From a bacterium (lineage in GTDB: Bacteria > Ratteibacteria > UBA8468 > B48-G9 > JAFGKM01), in the NCBI GenBank assembly GCA_021157805.1, contig JAGGVW010000034.1:1-13778 (forward strand): a DNA stretch of 13,778 nucleotides, in the 5' to 3' direction. This document shows, piece after piece, positions 8,444 to 13,778 of this stretch (positions are counted from its first letter, which is position 1; each line of letters starts with the position of its first letter). Under the pieces are notes generated by a model. That model did no database searches. It worked only from the letters and a program-made list of their open reading frames with translations, and had not been told where the DNA came from. The position numbers and the translations under genes were made by a program.

Positions 8444-8621
8444 ATCCAAGATTAAATACTTAAAATGTAACTTAAATACGAAAGACCCGAAAATTTGATA
8501 AAAAGTTCTGGAGAAGTGTATAACTTTGATTGTTGTAATCATAAGTATTACCAGAAAAATATCACTTTCACTTTTTCTGTTTCTATTAGTTTCCTTTTTC
8601 TTATTTTCATCATCAATAAAT
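8444..8621. other. Gene-free stretch with one short signal-peptide-like ORF
   Basis: No intact gene lies between the GxGYxYP fragment and the 3' end of ald. A TTG-initiated ORF (8526-8699, 57 codons) reads like a signal peptide (SLSLFLFLLVSFFLFSSS, then NLFA-YP) before running antisense into the end of ald. It has no clear ribosome-binding site. It may be a decayed gene start or chance in T-rich DNA. No terminator for ald is obvious. Confidence 0.35.
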
Positions 8622-9686
8622 TTATTTGCTTATCCTTTTATCCACTATTCTCCCTTTGTAAATAGCAAGTCCTTTTCTAATTGGCAAGTTTTTTTCTAAT
8701 GCTTTCTCTCCCTGTTCTGTCAATATCTTTACATAAGGAAATGAAGCATAGTTTAATGCTAATGTGGAGGTTCTTGGGACAATTCCAGGGATATTTGCCA
8801 CACAATAGTGAACAACCCCGTTTTTAATATAAATAGGACTTTTGTGATTTGTTGGATGAGATGTTTCTGAAATCCCTCCTTCATCAATTGAAACATCAAC
8901 GAGAACTGTCCCTTTTTCAACATCTGATAAATAATCTTCCTTTATAAGAACAGGTGTTCTTCTACCTGGAATTAATACTGCACCTATTATTACATCGCAC
9001 TTTTTTATTTCTTTTTTTATTGTTTCTTCTGTGGAGTATAACACTTTACTTGAGGGAAATGTTTTTTTCAAAAAGTTTATTCTGTCTCTATTTATTTCAA
9101 TAATTACTGTTTCTGCTCCAATTCCTGTAGAGATTTTTGCTGCGTTATAACCAACATTTCCACCCCCAATAATCACAACCTTTCCCTGTCTTACTCCCTC
9201 TGCTCCACTTAAAAGAATTCCCTTACCTCCATATTCCTTTTCAAGATATTTCATTCCTTCCTGGATACTTAACTTTCCTGCTATCTCACTCATCGGTTTC
9301 AGTATTTTCAATTCACCATTTTCTTCAACAAGTTCATAAGCAATACAGGTTGCTTTTTTTTCAATAAGTTTTTCTGTCATTTCAGGATTAGCAGAAAAAT
9401 GGAAAAAAGTGAACAATATCTGTTCTTCCTGAATAAATTGAAATTCCTCTACCTGTGGTTCTTTGACTTTAATAATAAGCTCTGAATTTTTATAAACATC
9501 TTCTTTTCTCTCAACAATTTCAGCTCCTGCTCTGTAATATTCCTCATCTTCAAAGCCAGAACCAATACCTGCATTTTTCTCAACAAAAACTTTATTGCCT
9601 TTTTCACTCAAATATTTGACTACATCAGGCGTAAGCCCAACTCTGTATTCCTCAATTTTTATTTCTTTTGGAACTCCTATATTCAT
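8622..9686 (-). CDS. ald: Alanine dehydrogenase
   Basis: This enzyme catalyses the reversible NAD-dependent conversion of L-alanine and water to pyruvate, ammonium and NADH in the cytoplasm. The 354-residue product is close to the usual 370 or so. It begins with the family start MNIGVPKEIK-EEYRVGLTP. The substrate residues are Lys75 (KVKEP) and His96 (FFHFSANPE), spaced as in known enzymes. The dinucleotide-binding loop GGGNVG is at 174-179, with an acidic residue (Glu197) at the end of the following strand suiting NAD. Asp268 lies in DVSIDEGG, and the closing HYCVANIPGIVPRTST is nearly invariant. Its ATG overlaps the stop of the upstream aminotransferase as ATGA (9683-9686), so translation is probably coupled. 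It is likely expressed only from the promoter at 11062-11090. The gene appears intact. Confidence 0.96.
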   Translation of the reverse strand: MNIGVPKEIKIEEYRVGLTPDVVKYLSEKGNKVFVEKNAGIGSGFEDEEYYRAGAEIVERKEDVYKNSELIIKVKEPQVEEFQFIQEEQILFTFFHFSANPEMTEKLIEKKATCIAYELVEENGELKILKPMSEIAGKLSIQEGMKYLEKEYGGKGILLSGAEGVRQGKVVIIGGGNVGYNAAKISTGIGAETVIIEINRDRINFLKKTFPSSKVLYSTEETIKKEIKKCDVIIGAVLIPGRRTPVLIKEDYLSDVEKGTVLVDVSIDEGGISETSHPTNHKSPIYIKNGVVHYCVANIPGIVPRTSTLALNYASFPYVKILTEQGEKALEKNLPIRKGLAIYKGRIVDKRISK

Positions 9687-10996
9687 TTTTTCATTTCTTC
9701 TACAGTTTCAATTACTTTATCTGCCATATATTTCAACTGCTCTTTTGTTAAAGGATAAAGAGGTAAATGAGTAAACTTATGGAGAAAAACCTCTTCTGCA
9801 TTTGGACAACTTTTTTTAATTTTTTCAATATCATATCCAAGTTGTTTCATATAGGAGAATCTATAAAGAGGAGCAAAATGCGGAATTTGTGTTATACCCT
9901 TTTCAGCAAGTTTCTTTTTGAATATCTGAATATCTCCTTTTAATTTTTCTGGTTCAACCTGTATTAAATAAAGATGATAAGTCGATTTTATTTCTTTTGT
10001 ATCAAGCGGCGGAGGAATTAACCCTTCAATTCCTTCAAATCTTCTGTTTAAATACTCAGCATTTTTTCTTCTGGTATCAATAATTTTTTTAAGTCGTTTC
10101 ATCTGACTTAATAGAACAACTGCCTGAATTTCAGTAACGGAATGATTTGATGGAGCAACAAAAGTATTATCTTTACTTTTCAAAGTTACAACATCATAGA
10201 GCCAGTTTTTTATTGGATGTGATAAATCAAAACCAACAAATCTTGCTTTTTTAAATTCTTTCCCATAAGGAGTATTTGTTACAATAATCCCTCCTTCACC
10301 AAGAGATGTAATATTTTTAACTTCATGGAAACTGTAAGAACCAAAATGTCCAATTGTTCCTGATGCTTTTCCTTTATACCATCCACCAAAAGCATGAGCA
10401 GAATCCTCAACAACCATTAAATTATATGCCTTAGCAATTTTCATAATTTTATCCATTTCAGGAGGGTAACCACCAATATAAACAGGAATTATTACCTTTG
10501 TTTTTTTTGTTATTTTTCTTTCAACATCCTCTGGGTCTATATTTAATGTTCTTGGATTTATATCTGCAAGAACTACTTTTGCTCCAATCTCTAAAGGATA
10601 ACTTATCGTTGAACAGAAGGTAATTGCTGGAGCAATAACTTCATCTCCTGGTTTCAATCCACATAGTTTTAAAGCAATCTCAAATCCAGCAGTAGCATTT
10701 GTCAGGAAACATGCATATTTTACTTTTAAAAATTTCTTAACATATTCTTCAAGTTCTTCAACTTTACTTCCGAGAGTAAGTTTAGTTGCATATCGTCCTA
10801 TTTCGCAGAGTTTCTCTATTTCTCTTTCAACTTTTTTCATCTGATTTTGGAATTCTTTTTTATTTTTACCTGGCTGAATTAAAAACCTAAGAATCTCAAG
10901 AATATCTTTATTATTAACTGATTCTCCAACTGCAGCCCATGAGACTTTTGCTTCTCCTGTATCATACCTGAAATCAGAACTTTTTTTCTTTTCCAT
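9683..10996 (-). CDS. DegT/DnrJ/EryC1/StrS-family PLP aminotransferase
   Basis: This is a fold-type I aminotransferase of the family that aminates keto-sugars or related carbonyl compounds, usually with glutamate as donor. Core motifs are TNATAGFEIAL for the cofactor phosphate near residue 100, VVEDSAHAFGG with Asp198 for the pyridine nitrogen, and SFHEVKNITSLGEGG with Lys227 as the PLP lysine. I chose the ATG at 10996 because GGGGGAG lies just upstream. A GTG at 11050 in the same frame would add 18 residues but sits about 5 nt from the predicted transcript start. The 437-residue form is longer than most family members because about 75 residues precede the canonical core. No sugar-nucleotide genes are nearby, so the acceptor is unknown. 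It is first in an operon with ald, with an ATGA overlap. The pairing hints at amino-group balancing through alanine, which is inference. Confidence 0.9.
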   Translation of the reverse strand: MEKKKSSDFRYDTGEAKVSWAAVGESVNNKDILEILRFLIQPGKNKKEFQNQMKKVEREIEKLCEIGRYATKLTLGSKVEELEEYVKKFLKVKYACFLTNATAGFEIALKLCGLKPGDEVIAPAITFCSTISYPLEIGAKVVLADINPRTLNIDPEDVERKITKKTKVIIPVYIGGYPPEMDKIMKIAKAYNLMVVEDSAHAFGGWYKGKASGTIGHFGSYSFHEVKNITSLGEGGIIVTNTPYGKEFKKARFVGFDLSHPIKNWLYDVVTLKSKDNTFVAPSNHSVTEIQAVVLLSQMKRLKKIIDTRRKNAEYLNRRFEGIEGLIPPPLDTKEIKSTYHLYLIQVEPEKLKGDIQIFKKKLAEKGITQIPHFAPLYRFSYMKQLGYDIEKIKKSCPNAEEVFLHKFTHLPLYPLTKEQLKYMADKVIETVEEMKK

Positions 10997-11061
10997 TTTC
11001 TCCCCCTTTTTATTATAAAAAACATAACCTTTAATTTCAAAATTTTTCACATGCTGGAAAA

Positions 11062-11090
11062 ATTATACTGCCTCCCATCATAAATGTCAA
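11062..11090 (-). promoter_or_regulatory. Consensus sigma-70 promoter for the aminotransferase-ald operon
   Basis: Read on the minus strand, TTGACA (11090-11085) is followed by a 17-nt spacer and TATAAT (11067-11062): both hexamers are perfect at the optimal spacing. The predicted transcript start is near 11055, giving a leader of about 60 nt before the ATG at 10996. I see no operator-like symmetry or riboswitch in the leader. The operon should be strongly, perhaps constitutively, expressed. Confidence 0.85.
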
Positions 11091-11150
11091 GAAGTTGCCA
11101 TTCCTTAAAAAAGACCTCTACGAAATGGTATTGTTTCCTCAAAAATAAAC

Positions 11151-11180
11151 TTGACCAAAATAAAGGCCATCCTGTATCCT
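11151..11180 (+). promoter_or_regulatory. Candidate promoter of the transposase remnant
   Basis: TTGACC (11151-11156) and TATCCT (11175-11180) are separated by 18 nt, giving a start near 11186-11188. The -10 lies inside the left arm of the hairpin at 11167-11215. A transcript from here would therefore lack that arm and leave the ribosome-binding site open. The -10 matches consensus at only four positions. Confidence 0.4.
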
Positions 11181-11215
11181 CCATAAGAAAAAATAGGAAA
11201 GGAGGGACAGGATGG
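11167..11215 (+). repeat. Inverted repeat covering the transposase ribosome-binding site and start
   Basis: The left arm at 11167-11182 (CCATCCTGTATCCTCC) pairs almost completely with the right arm at 11201-11215 (GGAGGGACAGGATGG) across an 18-nt A-rich loop. The right arm contains the GGAGG Shine-Dalgarno and the ATG at 11212. Read-through RNA from outside would fold and hide both. This matches the anti-readthrough logic known from IS10 and IS50. Confidence 0.65.
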
Positions 11216-11408
11216 TATCAAAATTTCCAAAAGGATTGTACACTATGGAGAAGAAATATGCAATTATAAGGGAGAACGCAAAGATATATCAAAAAGGAAG
11301 TAAGAAGTTAAAGACGCAGATTTAAATGAACTTGAAAATATATTAGGGATGAATAGACAGTATTTTTATCATTTAAGAAAGATGGAAAGTGAAAAAGTTT
11401 TTGTGTAG
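11212..11408 (+). pseudogene. Transposase N-terminal fragment (ISNCY/IS1202-like), frameshifted
   Basis: The ATG at 11212 follows AAAGGAGG at the right distance and opens 37 codons (MEKKYAIIRENAKIYQKGS, KKLKTQI) to a stop at 11323-11325. Adding one T at the ATTTAA there continues as NELENILGMNRQYFYHLRK to a stop at 11406-11408. The joined reading resembles the helix-turn-helix start of integrase-type transposases (...YQKASKKEKGKILDEFxxLTGYNRKYxxxLL...), which I associate with the ISNCY/IS1202 group. The DDE catalytic core is absent. The resemblance is from memory, so the family name is tentative. That this is a broken transposase start is more secure because of the control region in front of it. 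Confidence 0.5.
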
Positions 11409-11415
11409 AGAAGGG

Positions 11416-11568
11416 ATGGAAAGATATTTTTCACAATTTGATGTTTCTTCAGAGGTAGCAGTAGAGACAAGTGGTAGTTGGTATTGGTTTGTAGATACGC
11501 TGGAGAAAAATGGGGAATGGTTAGAAGAGATAGTTTTAGAGACAGGCCCGATAGAAATGTTGAAGTGA
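11416..11568 (+). pseudogene. IS110-family transposase fragment
   Basis: Fifty codons from ATG 11416 read FDVSSEVAVETSGSWYWFVD, then TLEKNGEWLEEIVLETGPIE, and stop at 11566-11568. The motif V-E-x-S-G-S-W-Y-W-x-V-D-x-L-E is typical of the RuvC-like N-terminal half of IS110 transposases, where the Glu is one of the DEDD catalytic residues. The first catalytic Asp block, the K-T-D-x-x-D block and the C-terminal Tnp20 domain are all missing. It lies only 8 nt after the first remnant, so two different elements have been juxtaposed, probably by insertion and deletion. Confidence 0.55.
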
Positions 11569-11800
11569 GCGAAAGGATATGTAAGTTGTTGGGGGGCAGA
11601 CAGGAGAAGAGAAAGAGGAGGGAAAATTAGGCAGGGAGGATTAAGTAAATAGGAGAGTGGATAAAACCCTGAAGGAAAGGGGAACTTGAAAAGGAAAAAG
11701 GTAAAAATTGAACACTTGACAGCGGCTTTTTATAGGAGATTTTTGCTTGACACAACAGGTTTCTTCACTTCTTCATATTTTTATTTTAAAAAAATTAAGG

Positions 11801-11806
11801 TATAAT
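11801..11806 (+). promoter_or_regulatory. -10 box suggesting a leaderless amrB transcript
   Basis: A perfect TATAAT ends 6 nt before the ATG at 11813, so transcription would start at or next to the A of the start codon. No proper Shine-Dalgarno lies at the right distance (only AAGG at 11797-11800, within the promoter region). The -35 position is poor (TTTTTA). Two TTGACA boxes further upstream (11716-11721, 11747-11752) are too far away to pair with it. Confidence 0.5.
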
Positions 11807-11812
11807 GTTAGT

Positions 11813-12625
11813 ATGGAAAGAACAAGAGAACCGGTAGTTGCGGGTTATTTTTATCCACAAAGCAGGTCTCATCTTTTAAGGAGGCTTGAAACCTTCATTA
11901 AAAAAACAGAAGAAAAAGAAGATGCAAAAGCCATTGTTGTTCCTCATGCTGGTTATATATATTCTGGAAAAACTGCAGGGGAGGTTTATTCAAAAGTGCT
12001 AATTCCAGAGACAGTTATAATTCTGGGACCAAATCACACTGGATATGGAGAGCCATATGCTGTTTCTTCTCATAATTTCTGGGAAACACCTCTTGGAAAG
12101 GTAAAAGTTGACGAAGAAATTTCTTCTCTTCTTGTGAAAAAAAGCAGATATCTTGAAAAAGATACACTTGCTCATGAGAGAGAACATTCAATAGAAGTGC
12201 AGATTCCTTTTCTTCAGATACTGAAAAATAATGTAAAAATTGTTCCCATAACTCTTATGGGGTGTGTTGATAACCCTGCCTGGATTGAAATTGGAGAAAC
12301 AATTGGTGAGGTGATAAAAAACACTAATAGAAAAATTCTTATTGTTGCAAGTTCTGATATGACACATTACCAGCCACATAATATTGCAGAAGAAAATGAT
12401 AAATACGCCATTGAAGCAATAAATTTACTTGATGAAGACCTCCTTATTGAAAGAATTCAGGAAAAGGATATTTCAATGTGTGGATATGGTCCTGTTATTG
12501 TCTCAATTGTTGCCTCAAAATTTCTTGGAGCAAAAGAGGGAAAACTTGTCAGATATTCAACAAGTGGAGAAACATCTGGTGATTGGGAACAAGTAGTTGG
12601 ATATGCTGGAATAATTATAAAATAA
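11813..12625 (+). CDS. amrB: MEMO1-family protein, AmmeMemoRadiSam system protein B
   Basis: This 270-residue protein starts with the family-typical TREPVVAGYFYP. The ATG at 11813 is preferred over an in-frame TTG at 11747, whose extra 22 residues are unlike the family. The putative metal/active-site residues of the dioxygenase-like fold are present: His45 in VPHAGYIYSG, His75 in GPNHTG, His121/His125 in AHEREHSIEVQ, Asp182 and His185 in SSDMTHY, and Cys223 in MCG. MEMO proteins are cytoplasmic; in many bacteria they occur with an AMMECR1-domain protein and a radical SAM enzyme, but neither is in this window. The biochemical role is unsettled. The gene follows IS debris, appears intact, and probably has its own promoter with a leaderless start. 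It is convergent with the GTPase gene. Confidence 0.92.
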   Translation: MERTREPVVAGYFYPQSRSHLLRRLETFIKKTEEKEDAKAIVVPHAGYIYSGKTAGEVYSKVLIPETVIILGPNHTGYGEPYAVSSHNFWETPLGKVKVDEEISSLLVKKSRYLEKDTLAHEREHSIEVQIPFLQILKNNVKIVPITLMGCVDNPAWIEIGETIGEVIKNTNRKILIVASSDMTHYQPHNIAEENDKYAIEAINLLDEDLLIERIQEKDISMCGYGPVIVSIVASKFLGAKEGKLVRYSTSGETSGDWEQVVGYAGIIIK

Positions 12626-12688
12626 ATTCTTTTTAAATTGATTTATACAAACAAGTTTGCAGATGTTTACTCTTTTAAAGAATCTCTA
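12626..12688. other. Convergent intergenic spacer, no clear terminator
   Basis: Sixty-three AT-rich bases separate the ends of amrB and the YchF-like gene. ATTCTTTTTAAA (12626-12637) and TTTAAAGAAT (12674-12683) are imperfectly complementary, with two extra T on one side, so only a weak AT hairpin could form. Confidence 0.3.
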
Positions 12689-13576
12689 TTATTTTGAAAA
12701 ATAAAACTCCACTATATCTCCATCTGAAATAAAAGAATTGGGTCCCAGAAATTTCACAACTCCCATATTCTTCGCTTTTTTCCAATCCCCTATTTCAACA
12801 AAGTCCTTCCAGTGTAAAACAGCCGCTTTTATAAATCCCTTCTCTATGTCTTTATGAATCTTTCCTGCTGCCTGTTTTGCTGGAAGTTCTTTTTTAATTA
12901 TCCAGCTTTGAGCAATATCTCCCTTAATAGTGTAAAAAGTTATCATTGAAAGTTGTTTTATAATTTTTTCATAAATGTTATCCTGGTCAGAAACAACCGG
13001 ATATTTAAAATCTACATTTTTATTTTTACCATTTAGATATATAATTACTTCTTTTGTTGTCAGAAGTTCTATTCCTGAAAGTTCCTTTTTATCTATTTCT
13101 TCCATATCCTTCAGAAAATTATCCTTTTTCAAAAAATCAATTGCTTTCTCTATAACATCTAAATTTCCTTTCTTCCCTTCTTTTTCTTTCATCATCTTTA
13201 TTTTTTCAAGTTTATCAATATCGTGAAAAAGAAGTTCCATTATGAGAGAATCTGCCTCTTCCTCAGGATTTACATCATCACCAAAATTTCTTACAACACA
13301 GATAATAATATCTACATCATAAAGATTTTTGAAAAACTGAGAAGGAAAACCTTCTCCTTCAGGAAAACCTTTAAGGTCAATAAATTCTAATTCTGGAAAT
13401 ATAATCTTTTTGGGTTGAAGAATTTCTTTTATCTTTTTCAATCTTTCATCTTCATATCTTGCAATTGCTATGTTGGGTGTAAAAGGGTCATAAATTTCTT
13501 CTTGCTTTCCTGTAAGTTTTCGAAAAAGAGTTGTCTTTCCACTTCCAGAATATCCAAAAAGTCCGCATTTTATCAT
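12689..13576 (-). CDS. Short divergent YchF/Obg-like GTPase with TGS domain
   Basis: This P-loop protein of 295 residues is shorter than typical YchF (about 363). G1 is GYSGSGKTT at residues 8-16, followed by the PFTPNIAIARYEDERL segment that mirrors the YchF region after the P-loop. G3 is DLKG at 67-70 rather than the usual DxxG-L. A shortened lysine/glutamate-rich helical region spans about 105-165. The G4 region (IIYLNGKNK, about 178-186) lacks both NKxD and the NxxE typical of YchF. The C-terminal domain (213-294) is convincing: FYTIKG, SWIIKKELPAKQAAGKIHKD, then IEKGFIKA and SDGDIVEF. YchF binds ribosomes and hydrolyses ATP/GTP in translation-linked stress control; this version may differ in nucleotide choice. 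An AAAGGTG site precedes the ATG, which overlaps the stop of the preceding gene as ATGA. Confidence 0.82.
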   Translation of the reverse strand: MIKCGLFGYSGSGKTTLFRKLTGKQEEIYDPFTPNIAIARYEDERLKKIKEILQPKKIIFPELEFIDLKGFPEGEGFPSQFFKNLYDVDIIICVVRNFGDDVNPEEEADSLIMELLFHDIDKLEKIKMMKEKEGKKGNLDVIEKAIDFLKKDNFLKDMEEIDKKELSGIELLTTKEVIIYLNGKNKNVDFKYPVVSDQDNIYEKIIKQLSMITFYTIKGDIAQSWIIKKELPAKQAAGKIHKDIEKGFIKAAVLHWKDFVEIGDWKKAKNMGVVKFLGPNSFISDGDIVEFYFSK

Positions 13577-13778
13577 AATTTCACCTTTACAAATATTTTA
13601 TCAATATCTTTCAGAAAATCTATTTTCTCTCTATCTATTTCCGAAGTAATTTTAATATTTTTTTTCTCAAGGAAATAAAGATGTTTTTTAATTCTATCAG
13701 TTTTTTCTTTAAAATTAATATTAATATACCCATTAAGATTTGTTATTTTTTTAAAAATTTCTTCGTTTTCTCCAATAA
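13573..13778 (-). CDS. C-terminal end of an unrecognised protein (partial)
   Basis: On the minus strand a frame is open from the window edge (first full codon at 13776) for 67 codons to a TGA at 13575-13573, which overlaps the GTPase ATG by 4 nt. The segment is lysine-rich and looks alpha/beta (EIFKKITNLNGYINI, LYFLEKKNIKIT, IDKIFVKVKL). I do not recognise a family. The ATGA overlap indicates translational coupling and a shared operon with the YchF-like gene, so its identity could point to the role of that GTPase. Its start is outside the window. Confidence 0.65.
   Translation of the reverse strand, partial: IGENEEIFKKITNLNGYININFKEKTDRIKKHLYFLEKKNIKITSEIDREKIDFLKDIDKIFVKVKL

Larger units (their letters stand above)
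11091..11746. mobile_element. Degraded insertion-sequence region with two transposase remnants
   Basis: This 650-nt stretch has no intact gene. It contains a transposase N-terminus with its own promoter-like and hairpin control region (11151-11408) and an unrelated IS110-like fragment (11416-11568). From 11569 to about 11710 the plus strand is strikingly purine-rich, holds a G6 run near 11590, and codes for nothing recognisable. I could not identify terminal inverted repeats or target duplications, so the limits given are only the neighbouring features. Confidence 0.55.

Noticed and set aside
8433..8448. Perfect 7-bp stem TGGATTT/AAATCCA at the end of the GxGYxYP fragment
   Set aside because: The loop is only 2 nt, the stem is mostly A/T and no T-tract follows, so it is a poor terminator candidate.
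8615..8626. Palindrome AATAAATTTATT at the ald stop
   Set aside because: A pure A/T palindrome of this size is expected by chance in such DNA.
11084..11269. Plus-strand ORF of 61 codons upstream of the transposase remnant
   Set aside because: It runs through the promoter and hairpin of the remnant in a different frame and shows no family features.
11569..11710. Purine-rich tract with a G6 run as a possible quadruplex or RNA element
   Set aside because: The G runs are too few and irregular for a quadruplex, and I found no stable paired structure; it reads as decayed IS sequence.
1..13778. CRISPR arrays, tRNA or rRNA genes, phage or toxin-antitoxin modules
   Set aside because: No spaced repeats, cloverleaf-like segments, rRNA motifs or matching small gene pairs were seen on either strand.

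Overview
The window looks like a piece of an AT-rich bacterial chromosome, roughly one third G+C by eye. Genes carry Shine-Dalgarno sites, start at ATG, and often overlap by 4 nt. The gene set (a giant FtsX-type permease beside an OPT-like transporter, a beta-CASP nuclease, a MEMO-family protein and a short YchF-like GTPase) would fit an uncultivated lineage such as Omnitrophota or another PVC-related phylum. That assignment is inference from gene content only. No tRNA, rRNA, CRISPR array or phage gene was seen.

Layout. (1) 2-5068, + strand: an FtsX/MacB-type permease that enters the window already in progress and is split by one -1 lesion near 1732, then an OPT-like polytopic transporter 13 nt downstream. 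(2) 5086-6480, - strand: an intact MBL/beta-CASP ribonuclease, convergent with the transporter. (3) 6633-8443, + strand: an eroded locus. A lipoprotein-like N-terminus runs into a TIM-barrel, glycoside-hydrolase-like protein with frame breaks near 6650 and 7848, followed by an N-terminal fragment of a GxGYxYP-type protein that is also broken. (4) 8622-10996, - strand: a two-gene operon, DegT-type aminotransferase then alanine dehydrogenase, coupled by an ATGA overlap and preceded by a textbook TTGACA-17-TATAAT promoter. (5) 11091-11746: an insertion-sequence graveyard with two unrelated transposase fragments; the first keeps a hairpin that hides its ribosome-binding site. (6) 11813-12625, + strand: a MEMO-family protein (AmmeMemoRadiSam protein B) with a perfect -10 box 6 nt before its ATG, suggesting a leaderless message. 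(7) 12689-13778, - strand: a short divergent YchF-like GTPase and, overlapping its start by 4 nt, the end of an upstream unrecognised gene.

How the parts relate. The permease and the transporter probably form one envelope transport operon. The DegT-ald operon links amino-group transfer to alanine/pyruvate exchange. Eroded DNA (6.6-8.6 kb and 11.1-11.75 kb) lies on both sides of the intact DegT-ald operon, so this stretch looks like an accessory region where mobile elements and carbohydrate-active genes have decayed. I did not find a convincing new multi-gene system. The most testable oddities are the A_AAA_AAC slip site at 7842-7848, the transposase anti-readthrough hairpin at 11167-11215, and the predicted leaderless start of the MEMO gene.
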